Shown here piece by piece: positions 56,552 to 64,000 of a stretch of 64,000 nt of DNA. The notes beneath the pieces are model-generated. The model had not been told where the DNA came from and did no database searches. It saw nothing but the letters and a program-made list of their open reading frames with translations. Every line of letters starts with the position of its first letter. Within the stretch, counting starts at the first letter, position 1. Origin of the DNA: Knoxdaviesia capensis (Eukaryota; Ascomycota; Sordariomycetes; Microascales; Gondwanamycetaceae); assembly GCA_001510575.1 (NCBI GenBank), contig LNGK01000011.1:124001-188000 (forward strand), read 5' to 3'. The translations under genes and the position numbers were made by a program.

Positions 56552-57460
56552 GAGGGGAGGATGAAGAGATGAGGAGGAGGGAAGGGAAATATGGGTGGAG
56601 TATGTGTGTGCAGGTGGAGACATCAGAGTGGTCTCATTTTCCTCATCTTCGTTTTCTTTTCCAGCGTCGTTCATTCATTCATTCGGTCGGAGGATCTGGT
56701 GGTTGATGGATGGGGGCGTCGTATCAAGTTTAAGGGAATGCATTCGAATTTTTTCTGTCTTTTGTATCTTGGGTCTTTGTGTCAGCCTCTCTGTCTTTTT
56801 CATGTCATCTGTATATCATTTCAAACCTTTGGGGTGCTTAGGGAGGAAGATATGTCTTCCTCTGGATAGGTGGTGGTCGAGGGTTGGGGAGGGAGAGGGA
56901 GGATGCTTTGAGGAAGCGAGGGCCGCCTCCTCTTTGAACAGCGATTAATTTGGTATATCATCATTTGGTGGGTGGTTCTTTGGAGAAACAAAAAATGATG
57001 CCCTTTTTTTGTCCCGGACAAACAGATGAAGCTATCATGATATGTGACGATACTGTGGTGATCCATGCGTGACTGTGAGTAAATTTGATGGTGTGCAGTA
57101 TCACCATGTGCCATCCGGTGTTGGCTTCCGGAGCATTGCCCGAGGTATTACCCAGTTTCAACCTAGTATCACGACTTTAGGGGGGCTGAGTTCTGGTCAT
57201 TTCGATTTATTGAATTAATGCACAGGTTGTTATAGTAAAAGGAAAAGAAACAGGTATGAGAGTGGAATCATGGCCCATCCAGATTTGTCCGTCTTCAGTC
57301 TCGTCTACAGATTCAAGTATTCTTCCCCGTGCTTTGATCATACACACACAAAAAGAGAACAAGTTCTGTTTGCTCTCGGTGTTCTTTTCTCCAGGGCTGC
57401 TAATGTACACTACACCTCAGAGCATGAGACACTTCCGGGCGAGTTGCGGGGGCGCGGCGC
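56552..57460. other. Convergent 3' spacer
   Basis: 909 bp between the exonuclease (+) and prohibitin (-) stop codons. T-rich on the plus strand from 56630 to 56830. No gene is supported. Confidence 0.5.
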
Positions 57461-58390
57461 TCACGCCTTGCCAACGGAGAGCAGGTACTGCCCGCTCTTG
57501 CCGCCGGGGAGGTACGCGACGTTGGGGTTGCGGGCGAGGGTGTGGGCGATGTCGCGGGAGGCCTCGATCTTGCGGATCTGGATGAGGCCGTCGCCGGACT
57601 TGGCGATGGCCTTGCCGACCGCGTCGGCGCTCTCGGCCTCGCCCTCGGCGCGGATGACGTTGGCCTGGCGCTCCTGCTCGGCCTTCTCGACGATGAAGCG
57701 CGCGCGCTCGGCGTCCTGCTGCGCAATCTGCTTCTGCTCGACCGCCTTGGTGAACTCGTGGCCGAACGTCATGTGCGTGATCGACACGTCCTCCAGCGCA
57801 ATGTTGAACTCGGCCGCGCGCCGCGTCAGGTCCGTCTGGATGCGCTGGCTGACCGTCTCGCGCTGCGTGATCAGCTCGGCTGCGTCGAACTGTGCCACAA
57901 TCGCCTTGAGCACTTCGTTGCCGATCGACGGGAGCACGCGCTCGTCGTAGTCGGGGCCGAGGTTCTAGAGAGAGAGAGAAAAAGAGTTCGTCCGGGGTTA
58001 GTATGCCGTGAAGTCCCCACACCAGCATTCTCCGACAGCTCCGGAGCCCGGAACGGAGGCCAGTCTCACCTGGTAGATCTTGGGCAGCGCCTTCACGTCT
58101 GGCCGGTGCAGCACACGCAGCGTCAGGCTGACCATCTGCATGTCCTTGGAGCCGGTGGTGGTGGCGATGTTGCGCGGCTTGGTGCGCACGTCGAAGATGA
58201 TACTCCGCTGCAGCCACGGAATCAGGAAGTGCGTGCCCTCGTTCGACACCTCGTCCTTGACACCGCTCAGACGGTCGAAAATCACCGCCCGCGTGCCGCC
58301 GCGCACGTCGTAGATCGATTGCTGGAAGAGCGCCACGCCGATCGCCGCCGGCACGGCCATTCGGTAGCCGATGTTGAGGATGTTGGCCAT
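57461..58390 (-). CDS. PHB1: Prohibitin-1
   Basis: Subunit of the ring-shaped prohibitin complex in the mitochondrial inner membrane, which chaperones respiratory subunits and restrains the m-AAA protease. Two exons on the minus strand, 58070-58390 and 57461-57964, give 274 residues, the usual length. An amino-terminal hydrophobic anchor (IGYRMAVPAAIGVALFQQSIY) is followed by the PHB/SPFH domain (GTRAVIFDRLSGVKDEVSNEGTHFLIPW) and a coiled-coil Glu/Ala-rich segment (AVEQKQIAQQDAERARFIVEKAEQERQA). KSGQYLLSVGKA closes the protein. The splice restores KIYQ|NLGPDYDERVLPSIGNEVLK, an invariant block. It is divergent from QCR8. Confidence 0.96.
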
Positions 58391-58852
58391 GGCTGTGGAT
58401 GGGACGGAGAAAAGCCGACGATGGGTGTGTGATTGAGAGTGAGCGATAATCGGAGAGGAAAGATGAGGAGGAGAAGAGTGCACAAGTCAATGAGATGGAG
58501 GGAATTGGAAAGATGTGCAAACGCCGGAATATGATGGTGATGTGATATTTTTTCGAAGGTAGGCAGAAAAGCTTCGTCCGTTTTTTTCCCTACGATCCCT
58601 GCTCCGAAAAGCTCATCCTGCCTTAAACAGAGCAAACATGTGACTTCGATCACGTGCATTGACGTTCTCCCCGACCTGAAGTGTACAAGTAGTTTAGACC
58701 TACGGCCATCCAATAGGAACCGTTAGAAAACTCAACTTCAAAGCAATCTTTTGACGATTCCGAACTTTGCCTTAGCCTTTTTGTTTCCCGTCTACTCACA
58801 CAAACCTCCTACGTCAAATCCACGGATCGCCATCCACGACGAATCACCGAAA
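58391..58852. promoter_or_regulatory. Shared bidirectional promoter of PHB1 and QCR8
   Basis: 462 bp separate the two start codons. Seen within it: CACGTG at 58651-58656, TGACGT at 58660-58665 and CCAAT (plus strand) at 58710-58714. CCAAT is the site of the HAP complex, which controls respiratory genes in fungi; CACGTG is bound by bHLH factors. Joint control is inferred from the arrangement and the shared inner-membrane location of both products. Confidence 0.6.
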
Positions 58853-59854
58853 ATGAAGCCCACACACCCTCTTCGCAGCGGCGGCGATGTGCCGCTTGGA
58901 AAATACAACCAGTGAGTTCTTGCGGTCAGGTTGCGCGGGTCTCCGGATCATCCCGAGAGCAGGACACGGGGGCGTGTCGTGCGTCTTTTTTCTTGCTCGG
59001 GAGGTGTATTCGGCGGCACCGGGAGACATTGGTTGAAATTGGGCTCTAACGCTTTGTTTTGTGCTGGTGTTTAGCTACATGGGCAACTGGGGTGCCATGG
59101 GTACGAACTCTCCATTACTTTTCCTATATACCTCGAGCGAGCCAGGCGAGAAAGCGAGTTTGCGATAGACCGACCGAGCAGGACCATTGGAGCCGCATCC
59201 AAGCTGGAGAGAAGCCGGCCAATTGGGTGATGGACGCTGCCGGCTTTGTGTGTTCTCACCACGAGCACTGCGTCCCGCGGCATTATCCGTGGTTCCGCCT
59301 GGAGAACAGACCACCTCCCACCGACATCCTCTTCCGAGCGTGTGACCGCATCAAGATCTGCTCTTCGGCTTGGACGTACCTCTGCTCCGGCCACTCTCTG
59401 TCGCATTGCGCCTCTCCCTCGGCTCCTCGGTCACTCCCCCACGGCGTGTCGTGTCCGTGCCGACTTCAACTTCTGCGCAGATCATACTGACATCCTCCGT
59501 CTCCCCACCAACAGGCAACCAGCCGCAGAAGGGCATCATCACCTACGGTCTGTCCGCCAACCGCCAGAACCCGTTCGCCGGCGCCTTCGAGGCCGCCATC
59601 TTCAACACCTGGCGCCGCTTCGCCGCCCAGGTCCTGTACTGGGCTCCCCCCATGGCCGCTGGCTACTACGCCATGGAGTGGGCTACCCACCGGTACGTTG
59701 TGTTCTGCCTTGAAGCGCTGTCTTCCGGAGAGACATATATATGTTCCTATCGGGACATACGAGTCCGAGAATCTGTATGACTAACTTACTACTGCTTAGC
59801 AACCACTACCTGAGCTCCAAGGCCGGCCGTGCCGAGTTCGCTGATTCCGAGTAA
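58853..59854 (+). CDS. QCR8: Cytochrome bc1 complex subunit 8 (QCR8)
   Basis: A small accessory subunit of respiratory complex III, contacting cytochrome b. Four exons, 58853-58911, 59075-59100, 59515-59692 and 59800-59854, give 105 residues. The order matches fungal QCR8: short amino end (MKPTHPLRSGGDVPLGKYN), HYMGNWGAMGNQPQKGIITYGLSANRQNPFAGAF, NTWRRFAAQVLYWAPPMAAGYYAMEWA (the single transmembrane helix) and NHYLSSKAGRAEF. Exon 2 has only 26 nt and the following intron is 414 bp, the longest in a short gene here. All splice sites are GT/AG and the frame closes. It has no cleavable presequence, as in the family. Confidence 0.95.
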
Positions 59855-60724
59855 AGCGTTGGAAGTTTCAGTCTCTTTTTCTGCGTTTTTCTCTTTTCTG
59901 GATGAACGGGCCGTGGGGGTCCATTCTATGTATATCATGCTTCATAGGAGCGGCAACATAATATCACTGTTAGACTTCTAGCTTGAAGCCATGTTGTTGA
60001 AGTGAAAGCTGTGAATCATCGCTGATGCTTTAGGACGACTGAATGTTGGGAGATATGGTCTGTTATAGCAGGCCATGTCTATTTCCTGTAGCTCTAACTG
60101 TAGCTCTGATTGACTGTGACCACAGCAGCTTTGCGGTGTGGTGGCCATCTCCAAGTCAGGTCGTTGTCTTCAACAGCATCTTGATATCACACCATTTTCG
60201 TTCGCTGGGAAATTTGTTTAGTTTCAGACAGTACGAATTGGAAATACTGACTGTACACACCCCAAGACAGTACATGACTATCCACACAAAGGCGGTGTAT
60301 ATGGCCGTACCCAGTGCGGAAGAAATTTCTGTATCTGCACCCCGATAAGCGGATAAGCGATAAGCCGTGGGTGAAAAAAAATATGAAAAGCTTTCTGGTC
60401 CAAGATTTCTTTTTTCAACATCGCCAATTCCACACAATTAATCTTAACGTCCGCCTTTCTCTTGTCCAAATAAATCTTCTCTTCTCGCAAACCGATAATA
60501 TCGAGTCTTTGGCGTATTCTCTACTTATTTTCAACAGTGTCTTTCCCCACATACACACTCAATTGACGAATCCCACACCGGCGACAACTCACACGAGACA
60601 CACCCGCCGTTTCTGTGCCGGCGACCGACGACAAACCTCAGCAGCGAGACCGCAAAACAGCGTCCGAAGCAAACACACACTGAACACACACACACACGCA
60701 CGTTCTCCGCCAAAACCCGTCACA
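59855..60724. promoter_or_regulatory. Spacer between QCR8 and NHP2; NHP2 promoter
   Basis: 870 bp with no gene. TACTGTACAGTA-related half words occur near 60228-60275. The last 250 bp is rich in A and C with CA repeats near 60675-60700, directly before the NHP2 start codon. Confidence 0.45.
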
Positions 60725-61633
60725 ATGGCCGCCGAGAAGGACCGCAAAGACAAGAAGGAGAAGAAGGAGAAGAAGCGGAGCGAGACGGACGGCGTGCACA
60801 AGTCCAAGGACAAGAAGGATAAGAAGGAGAAGAAGGAGAAGAAGGACAAGCATGCGAAGCTGGAGAAGCAGATTGACGAGCAGACCGTCGACGCGGCCGT
60901 GAAGCCGGTGGCGGTGGCCGACGCCGACGAGGAGGACGACGTCGAGATGGCCGCCGAGGGCTCGGCCGCCCCGGCCACTGTGGCGCTGGTGCCGTTTGCC
61001 GTGCCGCTGGCTGACGACAAGGCGACGAAGAAGGTGCTGAAGGGCGTGCGGAGAGGTACGTTTGCTGCTGATTCTCGACATACACAGATATCTTTCCATC
61101 CCCTCCTCTCCCTCCTGCCCCAAGTCCACCGTCCACACCGACCAGAAAATCCCAGAGGCCAGACACAACTAACACCCCCCCCCCCCNNNTCTCTCCCCCT
61201 CTTCCCCCCCCCACAAACAGCCGCGAAAAACAACACGCTGAAGCGCGGCGTCAAGGAGGTAGTCAAGACGCTCCGCAAGTCGGCGGCGGCGTCGCCGACC
61301 AACCGCAGCTTCCCGGGCCTGGTGATCATCGCCGGCGACATCTCGCCGATGGACGTCATCTCGCACATCCCCGTGCTGTGCGAAGACCACAACGTGCCGT
61401 ACATCTTCGTGGCGTCGCGCGCCGAGCTCGGCGCCGCGGCCAAGACCAAGCGCCCCACCTCCGTCGTTATGATCATGGAGACCCGGCCCGCGGGCAAGAA
61501 GGCCGCCGCTTCGGCCGCGGCCGCGAAGGGCAAGGACAAGGAGGCTGACGAGGACACCGAGGACTATGCCGATGTCTACCAGGGCCTGGTCAAGCTGATC
61601 CAGAAGGAGACGGCGAAGCAGAGCTTCTGGTGA
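60725..61633 (+). CDS. NHP2: H/ACA snoRNP protein NHP2
   Basis: Core protein of box H/ACA ribonucleoproteins, which guide pseudouridylation in the nucleolus. Two exons, 60725-61055 and 61221-61633, give 247 residues. The L7Ae-type RNA-binding domain occupies about 95-205: LKRGVKEVVKTLRK, GLVIIAGDISPMDVISHIPVLCEDHNVPYIF and LGAAAKTKRPTSVVMI are nearly invariant NHP2 blocks. The amino end is an unusual 50-residue run of KKEKK units (residues 5-55), then an acidic patch. Usual NHP2 is about 155 residues, so this one is long at the front. The intron (61056-61220) contains a C-run and three N bases; its ends are GT/AG, so the gap does not touch coding sequence. Confidence 0.94.
   Translation: MAAEKDRKDKKEKKEKKRSETDGVHKSKDKKDKKEKKEKKDKHAKLEKQIDEQTVDAAVKPVAVADADEEDDVEMAAEGSAAPATVALVPFAVPLADDKATKKVLKGVRRGTFAADSRHTQISFHPLLSLLPQVHRPHRPENPRGQTQLTPPPPXSLPLFPPPQTAAKNNTLKRGVKEVVKTLRKSAAASPTNRSFPGLVIIAGDISPMDVISHIPVLCEDHNVPYIFVASRAELGAAAKTKRPTSVVMIMETRPAGKKAAASAAAAKGKDKEADEDTEDYADVYQGLVKLIQKETAKQSFW
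61187..61189. other. Three undetermined bases in the NHP2 intron
   Basis: NNN directly after a run of about 13 C. It is probably a homopolymer sequencing problem; the true intron length is uncertain. Confidence 0.98.
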
Positions 61634-62275
61634 TTCCCTTCTGGGGATAGTGACTTTTTGTGAGTTGAGGAAGAACAAGAGTCATGTGGAGGGGAGGGGG
61701 TGTGTAGGTGTGGGGAGGGGTTCATCTTTGGGTCTGTGTATATCTCCGTCTCATTTTCTTGGTTGTTTTTTTGTCTCTTCCTCTCTTTTCAGTGTTGTCT
61801 GGGAGACCTACGAGGTTGAAGATTCTGTGGAAGACGAGTACCTGCTTCTCTTCCGTGGCAGAGGCGTAGGCTTTCTATCACCTTCCCTCTGTCTGCCGTC
61901 TTCAACAATCTTTCTTGTCATCCCAGACGTTTGGGGCTGGGTGAGGGATTTCGTCGTTTGTTCCGTTCGTTTGGATCGGGTTTCTTGTCTGCACACTTCA
62001 GGCATATGGGGCGTTTTACAGTTATTACCTTCGGCATTGCACCAAACAAGAAAAGTCTACATGTTTCATTCAAGGGTGGGAGCACAGGTTCATGAGTCAA
62101 GTATGTTTGTGAGTGAAGTGGATAATTATGTACTATGGATTTGGGAGGGACAGATGCCTAATGTGTTCAGGGTTGAGAGTTGATATTCATGTCTTTCTAA
62201 GTCCTATAACGACACACAACATATCGGCCGTGTCTCCGGCGCGATCCTAACTAGCATGCATGGGGGACTTTTTCT
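61634..62275. other. Convergent 3' spacer
   Basis: 642 bp between the stop codons of NHP2 (+) and the small membrane protein (-). T-rich on the plus strand near 61745-61800. The frame 61650-62183 lacks a family signature and I treat it as noncoding. Confidence 0.5.
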
Positions 62276-63050
62276 CTACGACAGGAACGAGTCCAGCGGA
62301 TCGGTGTGGGTGCCCCACCAGGTGAGGAACACCGAGAGCCCGATGGTTTCGAAGATCTTCGCGGCCAGGCTGACGCCGATGGTGTCCAGCGGGCGTTTCT
62401 CAATGAGGACCTGCGAGATGTACTGAAGGTGGGGGGGGGGAGACGGGGTGGTTAGCACGAAGCAGCAGACAGCGCACCGAACAGATGCGTCGTTGAACCA
62501 ACAGGAGCCGGAGCGAGAGAGAGAGAGAGCGCGAGGGAGACGGGGAAAGGGAGAAACTTACACCGGGAGCCGCGGTGGCAAAGAAGATCAAGCTGCCGAG
62601 ATACGCGGCGCCCTTGTAGCTGAGGGTGCCGGTGGCGTTGATCAGCGCGCCGACGCCGTAGCTCTGCAGCGCCGAGCCGACCAGCGAGCTGCCCCAGGCG
62701 GCGGCGGCCGACGCAGCCTCCTTGGACTTCAGGAACTCCTCCTTGGTGTTTGCGGCCTGGGCGGTCTTGTAGGTCTGGCCGAAGAGCGGCGAGAGGACTA
62801 GAGGGGAAGGAGGGGGTTTTGAGGGGAAAGGGTTAGTCAGGGTTATATTCAAGCTCTGCTTTCGAAGAGCTTTGCTTTCAAAGAGGAGAGAGAGAGAGGG
62901 AGAGAGAGAGAGAGAGAGGGAGAGAGAGAGAGAGAGAGGGGAAGAAGAGACAGGAAACTCACCCGCAAGCTCGGCCGTGTGGGTGAACAGCGCGCCCAGG
63001 GCAATGGCCGAGGGCTTGACGCTGGGGAAGCTGGCGAGGTTCAAAGCCAT
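62276..63050 (-). CDS. Small four-helix membrane protein of unknown function
   Basis: Not firmly recognised. Three exons on the minus strand, 62963-63050, 62562-62797 and 62276-62422, give 156 residues with GT/AG introns of 165 and 139 bp. Four hydrophobic segments are visible at about 10-28 (SAIALGALFTHTAEL), 54-80 (AAAAWGSSLVGSALQSYGVGALI), 87-105 (GAAYLGSLIFFATAAPG) and 120-145 (IGVSLAAKIFETIGLSVFLTWW). Short polar links include GQTYKTAQAANTKEEF and EKRPLDT. The layout recalls DUF1761-type proteins of fungi, but I could not confirm this. No signal peptide is obvious; the first helix may act as anchor. The clean splice structure and high GC3 argue for a real gene. Confidence 0.72.
62880..62940. 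repeat. GA-rich simple repeat within an intron
   Basis: Interrupted (GA)n sequence in the first intron of the small membrane protein gene, which becomes a pyrimidine tract on the transcribed sense upstream of the 3' splice site at 62798. A shorter GA run lies in the second intron near 62514-62530. Confidence 0.85.
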
Positions 63051-64000
63051 GGTGACGGAGGTGGGAGAGTGAATGTTGTTTGAGAAAAAGAGGTGAAGAG
63101 ATCGACGAAGGTATCGTGGGATTGTGGTGTTCGGTGATGGTTCAGATATGGATGAGTGGTGACACAGAAGTGAAGGAAGAAAAAAAAGAGTGAGAAGGAA
63201 GAAAGAAAGAAAGAAGAAGAGGAAGCAGCCGAGATGAAATACACAACACCTCCCAGATTAAATAATCACCGCAGGGAAGCTTTCCCGGACGACGCAAGCA
63301 CAGCGGGAAATGATGTACTGGGTACATGACATCTTCAGCCTCCCTTCACAAGTCTGCCCTCTGCTCCGGTTCCGTCGATTCGGCCTAGACCGTTGGAGAT
63401 GTACTCACAGTCCAGAGGTACACTGTACATCCGCCGAAGCATGTACCTCACAAGCAATTCTCTCTCTCTCTTTCCCCCCTCAGCTCGAGATAGCACACCT
63501 GCAGTGGAATGCCCAAGTCCGGGCCCCTCGTGTGTGTCCTCATTTTTTTTATCCTCTCCCAGCAACAAAACACCCAACTGCGTTCCAGCTTGGGCACTTC
63601 CCCCCTTCGTCTTTTGCCCTTCTCTCGGTTTCCACAAGGGAGAGCAGACAGACTCCCATCCAGCCCTGCATTGCAGAATGCATTGCAGACTGCATTGCAG
63701 GCTACAAGTACCTGCGCCGGTTCTCCGTGGCCCGGGAGAAAAAGAAAAAGACAGACAAACAATGACGTCGACATGTCCGCATCCGGCGTGCGGCCACTTG
63801 TCACCTGTAGCTCCGCGGTGACGGGCCTTCCACCTGAGCTTTTTTTCACCCGGGGAAAAATAAAAAAAAATAAAAAAGGATCCTAGTCCTAATGAAATAA
63901 TAGCTGAAAGAAAAAAAAAAAAAAGAAAAGAGGCCTGGCCCCCGTTTGCAGTCCGGCTGGTTTTGCCCGTGGCAAGCCTGCGCAGTGTCGTCAACGTGAG
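63051..64000. promoter_or_regulatory. Right-edge region, upstream of the membrane protein gene
   Basis: Holds the promoter of the minus-strand gene at 63050 and, further out, T/A homopolymer runs at 63845-63930. A 12-bp tandem repeat lies at 63667-63702. No gene is supported before the window ends. Confidence 0.45.
63667..63702. repeat. 12-bp tandem repeat, three units
   Basis: Three successive units of TGCATTGCAG followed by two variable bases (AA, AC, GC). It lies about 620 bp upstream of the minus-strand start codon at 63050. Confidence 0.85.

Noticed and set aside
1..64000. CRISPR array, prophage or bacterial operon features
   Set aside because: The window is eukaryotic (spliced genes, fungal proteins); no regularly spaced direct repeats with unique spacers exist.

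Overview
The window is chromosomal DNA of a filamentous ascomycete (Pezizomycotina; a Sordariomycete-like fungus is my best guess from protein flavour and GC-rich third codon positions, not proven). The evidence is short GT-AG introns in most genes, pyrimidine-rich leaders before start codons, a class III chitin synthase, a CYP61 sterol desaturase, a GPI-tailed GH16 wall enzyme and fungal QCR8/HRI1-type proteins. I support 15 protein-coding genes in 64 kb. Spacing is loose: several gaps are 3-8 kb. I joined exons by hand by requiring GT/AG borders, a continuous frame and preserved family motifs; every multi-exon model sums to a whole number of codons.

Layout. 44-6448 (+): queuine tRNA-ribosyltransferase, then ERG5. 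11183-15415 (+): a DHA1-type MFS transporter and mitochondrial methionyl-tRNA formyltransferase. 15416-23326: a 7.9-kb gene-poor stretch holding a cluster of related tRNA-like, SINE-type repeats. 23327-26230 (+): GH16 wall protein with a Thr-rich repeat tail. 26889-43562 (-): HRI1-like protein, a 2070-residue polyQ protein with TFIIS-N, PP1-docking and CCCH features (PNUTS-like), and class III chitin synthase. 48778-63050: homoserine kinase (+), DUF676 lipase-like esterase (-), REX3-type exonuclease (+), prohibitin-1 (-), QCR8 (+), NHP2 (+) and a small membrane protein (-).

There is no operon-like or biosynthetic cluster logic; most genes are housekeeping. Two loose themes are visible: the cell surface (ERG5, GH16 wall enzyme, chitin synthase) and mitochondria (FMT1, and PHB1/QCR8 head-to-head over 462 bp with CCAAT and CACGTG elements). 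RNA biology is represented by TGT, NHP2, REX3 and the PNUTS-like protein.

The most interesting non-genic structure is the 15.6-17.1 kb repeat cluster. Its units carry A-box and B-box-like words, and two of them end in T-runs, as expected of RNA polymerase III units. Two N gaps (39786-39827 and 61187-61189) sit in homopolymer sequence.
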